64,000 nt of DNA from Isoperla grammatica (GCA_945910005.1 OX246747.1:20350686-20414685), one strand, 5' to 3'; shown: positions 1 through 11,799, counted from the stretch's first letter. The notes: generated by a model from the letters alone, not told the origin. Program-made: numbers and translations.

Positions 1-219
1 GCAAGGGAGGGTAGGGCCAAGTGGGAGGAGAAATATTCAATGGGACAGTGGGGGGGAAAGGGGATTGGGGTGTGGACTGCACTTCGTCTGACTTCTCCTC
101 CTCGACCAGTCCGGCTTGGGTGGCCCTACCAGAAGCATACGCTTCCGCCGGCATAGCTCTCGGGATCAACAAAGCACGCAAACCTGCCCACCACGATAAG
201 GTGGCAGTCCCTGGGCAGG
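1..219 (-). mobile_element. SINE-A copy, cut by window edge
   Basis: This copy holds the body and the complete 5' module of SINE-A, the most frequent repeat of the window. Read on the minus strand it starts at 219 with CCTGCCC, the 5' terminus shared by all 5'-complete copies. Its 3' hairpin end lies left of the window. The small open frames on both strands arise from repeat sequence and are not genes. Confidence 0.8.
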
Positions 220-872
220 TCCAGTTCAATATAATATGTTCATTAACATAGTATTTTGTGATAGGATGGGCCTAACTTTTCAATGCATGAGTTACTAAAC
301 AGAGAACTTTTGTCTGCCTATCTACATGATAGGCCTAATTGTTTGGAACTTTGGGTTGCGAGGACTTTTATTTAAATACTTGCACTACAAGTGTAAGATT
401 GACGAAGGTTAAGGGTGGACTAAATAAGGTCAGACCTATTTAGGCATAGTCAAAAACATTAACCATCTATAGTTTTGCATTGCATTAGCATTCTGTAATC
501 TGTAAGCCCATTCCCTACTTGATTAATATGGCGGGACTCTGTTAAATGAATAATCTGGATTGATGGAGGCCCAAGACACTTGTTTTAAAAAATTATTTTG
601 AATACCCTTGGGCTATGGCTTACATAACACACTTGATTTGATTTCATTTCATTTCTCAATTATTTTTTCTTGTTCTTGATTTTTATTTTATATAGTAGGC
701 CTACAGTAGTTAGTTTTGTTTTTTTTGTTATTGTTATTTATGTTTTCATTATTGTTTACATAGCCTACTTTTATTTAAGGTCCTCCTTTGTAAATCAGTT
801 TTCATAACTGAATAGGATAGACATTAAATAAATAAATAACCAAACTATTATTATTAGGTAGGTAGGCCTACT
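220..872. other. AT-rich intergenic DNA
   Basis: I see no gene here. The stretch is AT-rich with T-runs and scattered copies of the short motif AGGCCTA, which recurs throughout the window. Its last 11 bases (862-872) are the target-site duplication of the next SINE-A copy. Confidence 0.5.
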
Positions 873-1248
873 GATTGATTAATGGGGCTTAACGTCTCAT
901 ATTTATGCAACGATGGCTAATCGAGACGATGAGCGGGTGATAATGAAGATGAGAAAGATGATAATGAAGAATAAAGCCACATCCGAATCAGATCCATTGT
1001 ACGTCGCGTGAGTCGTCATACGGGTGTCCAGCAAGGGAGGGCAGGGCCAAGTGGGAGGAGAAATATTCAATGGGACAGTGGGGGGAAAGGGGATTGGGGT
1101 GTGGACTGCACTTCGTCTGACTTCTCCTCCTCGACCAGTCCGGCTTGGGTGGCCCTACCAGAAGCATACGCTTCCGCCGGCATAGCTCTCGGGATCAACA
1201 AAGCACGCAAACCTGCCCACCACGATAAGGTGGCAGTCCCTGGGCAGG
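873..1248 (-). mobile_element. SINE-A, full length, with target-site duplication
   Basis: This complete type-I copy of 376 bp is flanked by the perfect direct repeat GTAGGCCTACT at 862-872 and 1249-1259. A repeat of that length is typical of LINE-mediated target-primed insertion. On the minus strand it begins with the structured 5' module (CCTGCCC), runs through a G/C-rich body, and ends in the CGTCTC/GAGACG hairpin followed by ATTAATCA. Confidence 0.9.
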
Positions 1249-1317
1249 GTAGGCCTACTATTAGGTACACAATTTAGTGTAGCCTGTACAAAAAAAAAAT
1301 GTAGCACGGCTCGTTTG

Positions 1318-1617
1318 TTTTTATTGATTATTGGGCTTAACGTCTCATATTTTTGCAACGAGGCTAATCGAGACAATCAGTGGGTGATCTATGAAAATGA
1401 AATAGGGGGGGGAAAGGGCAAATAGGAGGGCGGGGAGAAAAAGGGAAGGGGAGGCAAGGGGATTGGGGTGTGGACTGCACTTCGTCTGACTTCTCCTCCT
1501 CGACCAGTCCGGCTTGGGTGGCCCTACCAGAAGCATACGCTTCCGCCGGCATAGCTCTCGGGATCAACAAAGCGCACAAACCTGCCCACCACGATAAGGC
1601 AGCAGTCCCTGGGCAGG
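1318..1617 (-). mobile_element. SINE-A type II, full length
   Basis: The type-II body is shorter and its 3' end reads TTTGCAACGAGG instead of TTATGCAACGATGG. A diverged direct repeat of about 14 bp (near 1303-1317 and 1618-1631, two mismatches) suggests an older insertion than the copy at 873. The 5' module is complete. Confidence 0.8.
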
Positions 1618-1631
1618 CATGGCTCGTGTGT

Positions 1632-3016
1632 ACATTTTTAAACTTTTTTCCAATACTAGTTGCCAAGTAAAGTCGAAATGTTTTAAGACTTGCGAGCCAA
1701 AGATCTGCTTGGATAGAAAATCCTTCATATTTGAAATTAAATTAATAGATTGTTAATGTTTGTTGATAAAGTTACAAATTGGAAAAAATAAATTAACACT
1801 CCCTTCACAAATGTACATATTAGGTAAGCATAGTAGGGTAGTAGTACATAGTTAAGTACAAATTTATAAAAATGTAAGTCAGGCCTTGCCTGAAAGGGTC
1901 TTAATAAAATAGAATATCACGTTCTAATTTTGAAGTCTGATTCATAATCTACTAATAAAATAAGTCCATTGAAAGAGATTTCATACATTTGTACACAGTA
2001 CAAATGTATCTTGCCTCTCTATCCATATGCCTAGTTAAAATTTACTATTCAACTATAGGCCCCTACTATTCGAACTATTTCGTGGTTTCAAATGTGGAAA
2101 TTTGAATTTGGCTTCGATGTAACAATAGAGACTAACATGTAAATTGATGTTGTTTTGGAAACAAAGCAATACGTACTACTGAATTGTATGCTACCTCCAA
2201 TTTACAATTATTGATGTTAATTTTTTTATTGGATTGATATAATATTTCTAAGTAGTACCTCACTACATATTTTAATGTTCGTATTTTTATAATCAGTCCT
2301 GGTACCAGGGTAAGACTACTGTATAATAAAACATTGTTTTTAATTTAAAATCAACGTTATTTACAGGATCTAGATAAATGCAGCTAATGATAGCTCGCTA
2401 GTGCAGCAGGTAATGCCACTAAAAAGTAAAGCACATAAGCTCTTTAATATAAGTCATACACACTACAAAGTAACTGTTATGTTGTGTTACTGGTCTGGTT
2501 TGAATAAGTAGACTTGTTTGTACCAGTGTCTCCTAGGAAAGTAGACAATTTCAAACAGTGAATGATTATGTAGTACTAGTTATGTAAATGAAAGTAGATT
2601 CTATAGTGTAGACCATACATTTTAGTAGACAAAAGAAATTAGAAAACATCTTTTCTCTAGCCACTGATTTCCATTTTGTTCTGTTATATCACCACTGTAT
2701 TAGTGTGCTTATGTTGAACCATCTGTATGGATAGTGTTCTTCTGTCAGAGAGACATGATAGGAGGTTAACTGTAATAAAAAGCATATATTTAGGTAGTCA
2801 TATTACTATTTTTGATTTTATAATTTTATATTTTTATTACATTTAGGGCTTAAGCTCACTTCAGGTATTATAGAATTTTCAAATGAGTGTGATAGGGTTT
2901 TTAACAAACATTCCCTATGTTGCGGTATTTACTCTTTACATTCTGATATTGCATGTACCGTATGTAGCCTATTTTTAATATGCCTAGAGATCCAATCCGT
3001 CTCTTACAAATACATT
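1632..3016. other. Intergenic DNA, nothing recognised
   Basis: This AT-rich stretch of about 1.4 kb shows no convincing open frame, exon border, RNA gene or repeat that I recognise. Only short T-runs and scattered A/T microsatellite-like patches are visible. Confidence 0.5.
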
Positions 3017-3029
3017 TATTTGAAAAGTT

Positions 3030-3331
3030 GATGATAGATTGATATTTGGGCTTAACGTCTCATATTTTTGCAACGAGGCTAATCAAGACAATGAGTGGGT
3101 GATAGATGAAGATGCAATAGGGGGCTGTTTGGAGGAAAGGGGCAAGCTAGAGGGCGGGGTGAAAAATTTGAAGGGGGAGGAAAAGGTGGACTGCATTTCG
3201 TCTGACCTCCTCCTCGACCGGTCCGGCTAGGGTGGCCCTACCAGAAGCATACGCTTCCGCCGGCATAGCTCCAGGAATCATCAAAGCGCACAAACCTGCC
3301 CACCACGATAAGGTAGCAGTCCCTGGGCAGG
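3030..3331 (-). mobile_element. SINE-A type II with perfect 13-bp duplication
   Basis: The copy is flanked by the perfect repeat TATTTGAAAAGTT at 3017-3029 and 3332-3344. The duplication shows that the element ends exactly at the GGGCAGG of the plus strand, which is the 5' terminus on the minus strand. Confidence 0.9.
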
Positions 3332-3616
3332 TATTTGAAAAGTTATTTTTAAATTTGTTTGTTAGGCGTATACTGTTAAATCGGAAAAGGTGTACACAGT
3401 TATATAATTACTTAATGATTATTGAATATACTGGATTATGGATGCAGACAACTGCAATAGTAACATTTTAAAATAACTATTCATGGTACTACGTCCACAC
3501 ATAGTAGTGATCAAGGTTCAAGTTTGTGAACCCTTAAACACTGCATACATGTGGTTTACAACAATACTTTCCTATAGACTACCATCATATAATCAACTTT
3601 ATCTGATTTTTACACA

Positions 3617-4018
3617 GCTCGTCACACGATGTCGCAGGCAGCTACCAGCAAAATTATTAAAACCGTAACTGATGCCCTGGTTGAACTAGCTCCCAGAGTT
3701 ATCCGGTTCCCCATGACTCTGGAAGAGCAAGCCAGGGTCAAGGTAGATTTTTACAACTTGGGTCAGTTCCCCAATGAATTAGGAGCCATTGACGGAACAC
3801 ACGTTAATATACGGCGGCCCCTAGGGAACGCCAGGAGCAGTACGTTAACAGGCACCAGAGGTTCAGCATGAATGTCATGGCTGTCTGCGATGCAAACCTA
3901 AAGTTCCTCAATGTCTATGCAGACTTTCCAGGCTCCAACCATGATGCCCATATCTGGGCACAAAGCCAGCTACTTGCACTATTTCAGAATGGTACAATTG
4001 TGGGTGGCTGGTTATTTG
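3617..4018 (+). pseudogene. PIF/Harbinger transposase exon (HARBI1-like), frameshifted
   Basis: Translation matches the DDE_Tnp_4 family of PIF/Harbinger transposases. The segment with GAIDGTHV contains the first catalytic Asp. After a one-base frameshift near 3835-3850 it continues with QYVNRHQRFSMN, then VCDANLKF and PGSNHDAHIW, all typical of the family. An acceptor-like CACAG precedes the exon, and a donor-like GTAGGT follows GGWLF at 4018, just where the second Asp block (LLGDSGYP) would begin. The frameshift makes this a remnant. The family cuts and pastes DNA at 3-bp targets. An unrelated (TAA)n tract starts 33 bp downstream. Confidence 0.8.
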
Positions 4019-4049
4019 GTAGGTCTTAGAAGTATATAATATGTACTGC

Positions 4050-4169
<120 letters not shown>

Positions 4170-4728
4170 TCAAAATATTGTTGATGCATTGTAACGTAAC
4201 ATTTCTCCCGCATTTGTTGAAATAATTCCTGGTCGCAAAAGTACACAACATATAAAATAGGCTAGTGACAACAATAGACCAAAACATTTTTTATTTATTT
4301 AAATTTTAAACAAACAAAACTAATCAGCATAGCTTCCTTCCGTAGCTTTCGTAAGCTATAAAGAATTGCGAGGTCACAAGGCTAATAGGAACTCCAAACA
4401 ATTGCGAATAGGTGTCTCTTAAAAGATTGTGTATTTATTCTACTGCTACCGGTATATACTATCTTACTATCCTTGATTTTTCTATAACTGAGAGTGCACA
4501 TGCAAGCCAGACATATGAGTAGCGAGGCGAGCGAAGTAGTTATTTGATTTGATGATCATATTTTTTGGGAAATAATTTAATTTCTTTTCCTTATCGTCAT
4601 CATGTTTCACTACTTTTCAATCTCCTGTACAATTAATGTCATATCCCTTGTGTATTATCCTGTATTACAGTATTAATTCGCATAGTTTACTTACCATTTT
4701 ATTGACAGTTGGCTTTGCAACAATATGA
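4170..4728. other. Intergenic DNA, nothing recognised
   Basis: No gene or recognised repeat is visible in this AT-rich interval. Confidence 0.4.
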
Positions 4729-4805
4729 TTCCGCCGGAATAGCTCTCGGGATCAACAAAGCACGCAAACCTGCCCACCACGATAAGGTGGCAGTCCCTGG
4801 GCAGG
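4729..4805 (-). mobile_element. SINE-A 5' fragment
   Basis: Only the first 75 or so nucleotides of the 5' module are present, from CCTGCCC to the CCGGCGG stem. The copy therefore lacks its 3' part. LINE-type insertion normally loses the 5' end, so this fragment and those at 23637 and 33014 need another explanation, such as deletion or recombination. Confidence 0.75.
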
Positions 4806-5980
4806 GAAGCACATAAGAGGACCTTAAATAAAACTATAAGGATATGCAAACAATTAATAACAATGAAATCATAAATAACAATAACAACACAAACAAAACA
4901 AACTACTTAACTATATAAAATAAAAATCAAGAACAAGAAAAAATAATAAAATAATAATATATGTTCTGTTGTCCATCCATAATTTATGAAATACAAGCAA
5001 CATGCTAAACTATCTCTTGTCGTTTTCAACAAATTAATTTTGATTTTCCATTTTAAAAAAATTGGCCCACAAAAACTATTTTTGAAAGGATGGCAATACA
5101 TGCAAAACCATTGTAAGTTTTATTTTCAATTGTTATAACAAAATAAACTGATCCCACAATTTATTCACTGTATCAGGACAAACATTTCATGGCTGCTTAC
5201 AAAGATTACCCACGGCAACCAATTTTTGGGACTTTACCCTTTAAATGCAATACCACAACTAATTACTGCCTTAAAAAGACTACAGTACCAAAAAAAGTGT
5301 ACCGAACTTTAGCGTTTCGATTAAAAGCAAAAAACACCATTTGTTAGCCATAACGAAAATTGCTGAGGATGGCCTAGAAGGGTATGTATTCCACCTGCGA
5401 ATTGGTGTTTAACTACTTTTGACTACATGTAGTAGAGTTTGGCATTTTAAAGCTCTTTGCACGTACTTTTCACCATTCTAGTTGGCGGGAATGCAGATCT
5501 ACATCTGAAAAAGACTATGTATAAGGATTAAGGTATTTGTCAAATAATAAATCACTGTCCCTCACCCCAGATTTGGTTGAGAACGAGATAACACCCACAG
5601 CTGTACAAGCATGAGCATGAGTTTGATTTACTTACTTACATTACTAAATAAAAAAATTTCAGCATTGAATTAGATGTACCTTACACGTTGTTTTGAAGCA
5701 TTCATTTTGAGTAAAAATAACATTATTGATTCGAAAAAAAAGTGAGGTTTTGAAGGACTGCAATCAGATCAAACTGGCTTACCAAATGGCCACCATTGTC
5801 AAAATGATAATATGATAGATGCTAAAATGCTTATATCATTATGTCAAATATACTTCTACATTACTTATGGCAGTATTTCATCTTTTTATACCTGACATAC
5901 AGATGCATTGTAAGGATAATGATGTTAAATAAAAGTTATTTTTGATTTGATTTGATTTGTTAATGTTTCCTTTCAAATAT
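4806..5980. other. AT-rich intergenic DNA
   Basis: I see no exon, RNA gene or terminal inverted repeat here. There are A-rich tracts such as those around 4860-4960 and 5690-5740. Short open frames have no family features. Confidence 0.5.
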
Positions 5981-6248
5981 CTGGGCCCGGACTCACAAAA
6001 GGTCCTAAGACCTATTTTGGTCTTATCTCTAAGACTGGCATAACTTTTGAACATCTTGTAAAGCCAGACCCAGGTCACACAAAAAGTTACTTATTTCCGG
6101 TGAGAACAAGGATATAATAAATATCGCAATAATATGTGTTAAAATCTGTTTTAAGATATTTTCCTGGTTTTATAAGAGGTTCAAAGTTGGTCGGTCTTAG
6201 AGATAAGACCAAAAAAAGACTTGGAACTTCTTGTGAATCCGGGCCCAG
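5981..6248. mobile_element. MITE with ~55-bp terminal inverted repeats
   Basis: The 268-bp element begins CTGGGCCCGGACTCACAA and ends with the reverse complement of CTGGGCCCGGATTCACAA. The inverted repeats extend inward about 55 bp through TTGGTCTTATCTCTAAGAC on both sides. No coding capacity is present. No convincing target duplication is visible, so I do not assign a superfamily. Confidence 0.8.
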
Positions 6249-6546
6249 GATTTCATTTATAAATATAAAGCACAAAGCTTGTGCAATCAGCAAATTAATT
6301 AATTCATTAGTTAAATCAATCATGTACTTGTACCTTCCATTTATAAAGTTTTAATTTATTTGTTGTATTGTATTTGTATGTTTGCCTACATACAGTAAAA
6401 TATTTATTTATATACTTGAATTTGGGTACTTAGGATTAGTATTTAACTATAATCTTGCAAATGACAATCATTTACAAAATTGCACTGGTAAAATATGATC
6501 TCCATTGTACTAATATCATTTATTTTCCAGTAAAACACTGTACTAT

Positions 6547-7154
6547 CAGTGTTATTAAAGCTACTTTTTAAAAGAAGCACTTTTACAGCTACAGCTACTT
6601 GATCTTTGAAAGTAACTTAGCTACTTTTCAGCTACTGTAATTTGTAAGTAGCTAGCTACTTGTACAGCTACTCAAAAAAAGTAGTGACGCTACTTTACAG
6701 CTTCTTTAATTTGTTATAAAGGACCAGGAGTACCTACTATTTAATAATTTCTTCGAAAATTTAGGCTTTCTTACCAATGATCATTTTTATGTTAATTATT
6801 ATTATTATTATTAATGGGGCTTAACGTCTCATATTTATGCAACGATGGCTAATCGAGACGATGAGCGGGTGATAATGAAGATGAGAAAGATGATAATGAA
6901 GAATAAAGCCACATCCGAATCAGATAATGTTATCAACAACTTAGAAGCCACAAATATAGGTCTATAAGGGGTTTTATATTTTATATTGTATTGCAAAATT
7001 GCAAAAATAGAGTAGCGGCGATTTTTCGCTACAAATACTCGTATAAAGTAGCTTGCTACTCGCTACTTTACCGCATTTTCAGATATAGCGCGCTACCAGT
7101 CTCGCTACCAAAAAAAGTAACACGCTACTTGTAGCGCGCTACTAAACAACACTG
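6547..7154. mobile_element. hAT-like non-autonomous element, interrupted by SINE-A
   Basis: The ends are CAGTGTTATTAAAGCTAC and the inverse of CAGTGTTGTTTAGTAGC. Both arms are rich in GTAGC/GCTAC repeats (6560-6690 and 6990-7145), a pattern common in hAT-type miniature elements. A 3' fragment of SINE-A splits it at 6810-6926. I could not find a clean 8-bp duplication, so the superfamily call is tentative. Confidence 0.55.
6810..6926 (-). mobile_element. SINE-A 3' fragment nested in hAT-like element
   Basis: Only the 3' third of SINE-A is present, with the CGTCTC/GAGACG hairpin and the ATTAAT tail. This is the 5' truncation expected of target-primed reverse transcription. It sits inside the hAT-like element, so it is the younger insertion. 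Confidence 0.8.
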
Positions 7155-7290
7155 TGAACAATACAAATATTGTGTAGATAGATACCAATATTTGTTTTAT
7201 GTACAATACTACTGGTTACTAAATTATCTTATACGAATGGCATTTTTCACCAGTGAAATTTTTTTACATCTTAATTTGTCTATGTTTCAG

Positions 7291-7413
7291 GCTTGCAATG
7301 GGCAGCTGCGATAAAACTTTTAAATTGTATAATGTGAAAACTAACACATTACTGCACATTCTTCGTGGACACAGTGACAGCATTTCATCACTGGCATACA
7401 GAAAACCAATTTG
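7291..7413 (+). CDS. WD40-repeat exon of a host gene
   Basis: This 123-bp exon is framed by a good acceptor (TATGTTTCAG) and a good donor (GTAGGTG). Its only open frame across the exon reads like one and a half WD40 blades. LAMGSCDKTFKLYNV has the usual DKT-x-KLW/Y strand, and ILRGHSDSISSLAY has the GH dipeptide that starts the next blade. The exon enters with one base of a codon and leaves with two. WD40 proteins are beta-propeller scaffolds for protein complexes; which one this is cannot be told from 41 residues. I found no neighbouring exons, so it is either a lone exon between long introns or a relic. Confidence 0.6.
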
Positions 7414-7899
7414 GTAGGTGCAGGGATGTAAATTATTGTGAAATATTTCTAAAAAGATGTTTTTAATTTGCTGCATTAAATGTAGTTAATTGTCTGTTAT
7501 GTATTGTCTCTAATAAATACAATTTGTTGACAAAAACCACCCCAGGGACATGCCATGCCCCTCTTAGATGATGAAATGGGGAAGGGATGCACAAGGGCTG
7601 TTAGTTCGTCCTAATCCAAGCATTCACCTCGTGACTGAGAAAAACCTCAAGAAAACCTTCAGTCAGAATTACTGGTAGTGGATATCGAATCGGCAACCCC
7701 CGGAATTAAATTAAAGCGTTGTGCATTACACAGCACCAGCTCTATATTGGTTCTCTTATCTTTATTTCTTCATTTGTTCCTATTTTAGTTTATGCATATT
7801 ATACTGTATTCATCTTAGCTAAATTTTACTTCGTATCTATTATTTACATTAATTTAAATGGCCGCACCTCAGATTTCTTTCCTTCCATGGCCATAAAAT

Positions 7900-7983
7900 C
7901 AGTGTTGTAAGAGTTACTTTTGTAAAGTAATTCAGTTACAGTTATAGTTACTTTATGAAGTAATTGAATTACTATTCAGTTAG
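7900..7983. mobile_element. Possible hAT-like end fragment
   Basis: CAGTGTTGTAAGAGTTAC followed by alternating GTAATT/AGTTAC motifs resembles the end of a hAT-type miniature element, with the same CAGTGTTG start as at 6547/7154. Only one end is recognisable. Confidence 0.35.
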
Positions 7984-8031
7984 TTCATACAATTTCTTAA
8001 AAGTGAAGCAACACCCTCCAGCGCAGCTAAA

Positions 8032-8388
8032 ATGAAACCACCAACTTTTGATGGCGGATCTCCGTGGAGCACATACTTGAAACAGTTCGAGGCTGCGGCA
8101 ACGGTCAACCAGTGGGGAGACATGGAGAAGGCTATCACCCTAATTATTGCTCTGCTGGGAGATGATCTCAACGTTCTCCAGACCATCACTGAACCAGAAC
8201 AACGGGACTACAGGGCACTAGTACGGACATTAGAGATGCGCTATGGCGACGGACATATGCAGCCAGTGTATCAAGCGCAATTGAAGACGAGTGTCCAAAA
8301 ACCGGGCGAGACTCTACAGCAGTTCGAGGCTGACATAGCTCGGCTGGTTCGGCAGGCATACCCTACGGCGCCAAATGACTTCTTGTAA
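8032..8388 (+). pseudogene. Ty3/gypsy-like Gag fragment
   Basis: The 118-residue frame starts MKPPTFDGGSPWSTYLKQFE. It then shows the typical retrotransposon Gag pattern: KAITLIIALLGDD, ALVRTLEMRYGD, and YQAQLKTSVQKPGETLQQFE with ARLVRQAYP. This part of Gag forms the capsid-like shell of the element's particle. A stop interrupts the frame at 8386-8388, and a LINE inserted in the opposite sense cuts off the rest 16 bp later. No zinc knuckle or pol part is attached, so this is a dead fragment. Confidence 0.75.
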
Positions 8389-8404
8389 CAGTTGGCTGTG
8401 CAGA

Positions 8405-9087
8405 GATTATTATTATTATTATTATTATTATTAGAGTTTTAAGGCACAAAACAGAAAGGTTATCAGTGCCTATGTTATTTTAATATTGATCATTATGTTC
8501 AATTACATAAGCGATAATAAACGATTATCTTGCAGAAAACGAAATATGTTATCGATTACTTTAGATTTGTCTGATAAGTTGTATTTAAGTGAGGGTTTCA
8601 ATTTAAACTTTCTTCTTTCATTATCGTATGTGTTACATTCAATAAGAATGTGTTTTACAGTCAGGACAACATTACATACATCACATACTGGGGCAGGTTC
8701 GTTTCTTAGTAAGTAGCCTTGGGTAAGGTATGTATGGCCCATACGGAGACGGGTCAAGACTACTTCTTCGCGACGGCAAGATCGTCTAGATGAAAACCAA
8801 GGCAATATGGTGTCTTTAATCTCCCTTAGTTTATTACAAGGTAAATTTTTCCAACTATCACTCAATTCTTTCTTTAAACGGTGCCATAGGAAGACTTTTA
8901 GATCAGATGTGAGGACTAATTTACAGTCCGTAGGTCGCTTGGTGCAGGCAGCTTTGGCGCACTTGTCGGCCACCTCGTTGCCCACAATGCCTGAATGCGG
9001 CGGACGGCAAGACGGGCCCACAGACACCAATATTTGCAAGCATGTTATCGTGAGCACGGACTCTTTCTTGATAGCTAAGTAACTCAT
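8405..9087 (-). mobile_element. Jockey/I-like LINE, 5'-truncated (RNase H end)
   Basis: On the minus strand the 194-residue frame contains HSGIVGNEVADKCAK, the last RNase H motif of I/jockey-type LINEs. The C-terminal tail has RREEVVLTRLRMGH and the CDVC...H...C zinc-like motif. It ends in LL at 8503. The 3' UTR carries the hairpin GGCAC (8443-8447)/GTGCC (8466-8470) and a (TAA)n tail (plus-strand ATT repeats, 8405-8433). The fragment inserted beside a gypsy Gag remnant. Confidence 0.8.
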
Positions 9088-9270
9088 GGGGGTGTCGGAT
9101 ATAAGAACGAATTATTTGAAGCTGGAATCAATGATGTAATACACTGTGCTGAATTGACTGCAAGTCATTTAACTGTTGGTAACAACATAACATTCAGAGG
9201 AACATCATATGAAATACATGTGTGTTGTTCTAGAGTCAGTAATGCGACCTGTACTTGGTTGATTGATTGA
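9079..9270 (+). CDS. Possible coding remnant, unrecognised
   Basis: A frame open from 9079 to a stop at 9268-9270 reads like protein (GVGYKNELFEAGINDVIHC, then HVCCSRVSNATCTW). It has four Cys and no low complexity. No start codon or splice border is certain, and its first bases overlap the truncated LINE. It may be a transposon piece. Confidence 0.25.
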   Translation, partial: VTHGGVGYKNELFEAGINDVIHCAELTASHLTVGNNITFRGTSYEIHVCCSRVSNATCTWLID

Positions 9271-9778
9271 TTCATGATTGATTCGTCTAGTTTACATTGG
9301 TCAATCTCCGGGCCGGATATGTAATTGGTTCATCATCATTTCGCCTCTAGTTCTATCAATTACGTGAGTACTAAACAATGCATAATACAGTCCACATTTC
9401 ATAGTTAACATGTCTCGAGCTAATAAGAAGGAAATATTGATTCAGCTTGATGAGATAGCTGTTCGTACAATGTATCTAAATTTAATGGTGAACTGTGTTG
9501 CCTTGCTCATAAAGACGATGCTTGTTCACTCACGCAATTCCAAGCACGCAGAACCGAGCACCAGGAATTGAAAGTGTTTTCCTTACAAGTTCAGAAGGAT
9601 ACACAATTGCAAATTCTAGAGTGCCTGCTATGAACGCAGTAGACAGTCTGAAAATGCTGCAATGGATCATTTGTTTTACACCTTGTTATTCTTTTGATAG
9701 TCTAGTACTTTTATTTATATATATGTGTGTGGATTAGTGTTCTTTCGGTATATTCCGCCACTTGTGTGAGTATACTGG
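9271..9778. other. Intergenic DNA
   Basis: A 53-codon frame opens at ATG 9410 (MSRANKKEILIQLDE) but matches nothing I know. Nothing else is recognised. Confidence 0.4.
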
Positions 9779-10040
9779 TTTGATATTTGGGCTTAACGTC
9801 TCATATTTCTGCAACGAGGCTAATGGAGACAATGAGTAAGTGATATATGAAGATGAAATATGGGGCTGTTTGGTGGAAAGGGGAGGAAAGGGAATTGGGG
9901 TGTGGACTGCACTTCGTCTGACTTCTCCTCCTCGACCTGTCCGGCTAGGGTGGCCCTACCAGAAGCATACGCTTCCGCCGGCATAGCTCCAGGCATCATG
10001 ATATTTGGGCTTAACGTCTCATATTTTTGCAACGAGGCTA
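9779..10040 (-). mobile_element. SINE-A type II, with broken 5' module and second 3' end
   Basis: Body and 3' end run from 9779. The 5' module stops at 9998, where another type-II 3' end (9999-10040) begins, itself cut at the start of the duplicated unit at 10041. The breakpoint marks the left border of that unit. Confidence 0.75.
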
Positions 10041-10845
10041 AGAGAGTCGAATCATAACCTAATCATTGCTGGGGTCGTCCTCAGGGGAACAAGCCGTAAA
10101 CAAACCATTTCGGGAGGGGCGGACTGGTGGGCGTTTGGATCGCAAAGAGGGCCGGCACGGATGAGGAAGAAGGTGATGAAAGTAAGAAAAGAGAAAAGAT
10201 GATAAAGACAGAAATGAAAAAAGGGATGATTAAAGAAGTGCACGAGAGCCCTCTTTGCGGGCACCGGTCACCACGAGGAGGGACCCACCTCGACCGGTTC
10301 GTTGCTTTTTAAGGGGATGATATCGTCCTTGATGTAGGTAAGCCTAAAAATTATTTTATTTAGAAATGTTAATTAACATTATGTTGCCTACACATTTTTG
10401 TTGTACGTACGTTTAGTCTTGCATTAACTCAACGGATCTCTCATTTTCTTTTGCTGAAGGTTCAGTTTAATTACCAAAAACAGAAAACCTCAGTAGTCTT
10501 ACGTTTTGAGACAAATCGGGGACAATTGGGTGTTCCGAAAGCTTTTTTTTTAGACACTAGGGGCAGAAATCTGGGACAATCCCGGTTTTCTGGGACGGAT
10601 GGTAACCCTACCCCAAATTGAACAATATGATATTTCATTAAATTCCTAGCCCTAATAATAACAGCAATAATATTATTCTGTAACTCATTTCCACCTATGT
10701 CATGTTAAGTGGTTGTTGCCTACCCTTGTCTAGGTCATGAAACTGTCAGTGATTAATAATAAAAAGAACAATAATTTAATAATAATATGTAGGCCTATCT
10801 GTAGGCTAAGTAATCATGTAGCTTACATGTTTGTTTTTCGAATAG

Positions 10846-11126
10846 GATTCGGCCTCAAACACAACGCGAGATCAACATGTGTCGTATATGCACGACAGTT
10901 ACCGCAAACAAGCCACAAGCTACCATAAGTGGTCACAGGTCATGTACTTATGACTATGTCTTTGACATGCCTGTGACACAACAAGAAATATATTAAGCAT
11001 GCGTGTCAATTTTATTCAATGGTGCTCTGGAAGGGTACAATGCAACTGTTCTTGCGTAGGTACGGGCAAACAGGTTCCGGAAAGACGTATACTATGGGCA
11101 CAGGGTTTCAATGGAAGAAATCTGAA
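10846..11126 (+). pseudogene. Kinesin-4 type motor exon, copy 1 (decayed)
   Basis: The segment lies between an acceptor (TTTTCGAATAG) and a donor-like GTATAAGTA. It encodes the start of a kinesin motor domain of the KIF4/KIF21 type: [22 protein letters not shown], and the P-loop [15 protein letters not shown] that binds ATP. In this copy GAA has become TAA after EIY, and an extra run of bases (GTAG) shifts the frame just before the P-loop, so it cannot encode a motor. Three sister copies in this window are less damaged. Confidence 0.75.
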
Positions 11127-11358
11127 GTATAAGTAAAAGTATATAAGTATAAGTATTCAAGGGGCGGCTCTAGTTCATTCATATTGACGGCTAGATTGGG
11201 AAGAACAGCACAAGCAACTATCACGTGCTGGACAGTCGTTAGTGCCAGACCAATCAGTACGTCAAACTCCCGACTGTGGATGGGGTAACTTTTTGAGGGG
11301 GGTGGGGGAGCTCCTCAATAGCGCTTGGCAAATCATTAACCCTATTGATTGAAACCCC

Positions 11359-11487
11359 ACGAATAAAGATCGATCGAGTAGAATCGTCAACTTTTTCTAC
11401 CATCTTACTACGATTATCCTTATTGAGCGTGATAAACACACGCTGTCACCACCACCGTGTTATTTACAGCGATCGATCCTTATTTGT
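11359..11487 (-). mobile_element. 129-bp TIR element, copy in left arm A
   Basis: The ends are ACGAATAAAGATCGATCG and CGATCGATCCTTATTTGT, inverted relative to each other. It is the mirror of the copy at 12565-12693. Confidence 0.6.
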
Positions 11488-11799
11488 TTTGGCATAAGAA
11501 TTTGAAGCTGAAGGCGTTGAATTGAAATTAACAAATTTAAACTAAAAATACCGGTTTGTTACGAATCTAACTTCAGCAACCTTTTTGGTTTTGTGTTTAA
11601 TACACTCCGAGGGACACCAAATGTTGGTGAATAATTGGGTACGCTGGCCGCGTTCCAATGTTTGCCCAGCAGCCCAGTATAAAAAAATGTGTCCTCAAGT
11701 CATTTGCCATGACATCCTTTCCCCATTACATTGATCCCTAGGCTAGGTATATACTAGGCCTAAGCATTCGTGTCCTACATTCGTGCATCACGTGTCCTA

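Larger units (their letters stand above)
10302..11668 (+). repeat. Unit A inverted repeat, left arm
   Basis: This arm is the near-exact reverse complement of 12383-13745. It starts at GTTGCTTTTTAAG and ends near TTGCCCAGCAG. It holds one kinesin exon (plus strand) and one short TIR element. A perfect fold would form a 1.36-kb stem with a 0.7-kb loop. Confidence 0.85.

Noticed and set aside
1008..1277. Recurring peptide ALPEAYASAGIALGINKARK and its antisense partner ALLIPRAMPAEAYASGRAT as a protein family
   Set aside because: The frame is not maintained across copies (indels, early stops). It lacks a consistent start, and the conserved features are RNA stems and element ends, so conservation is better explained by RNA structure.
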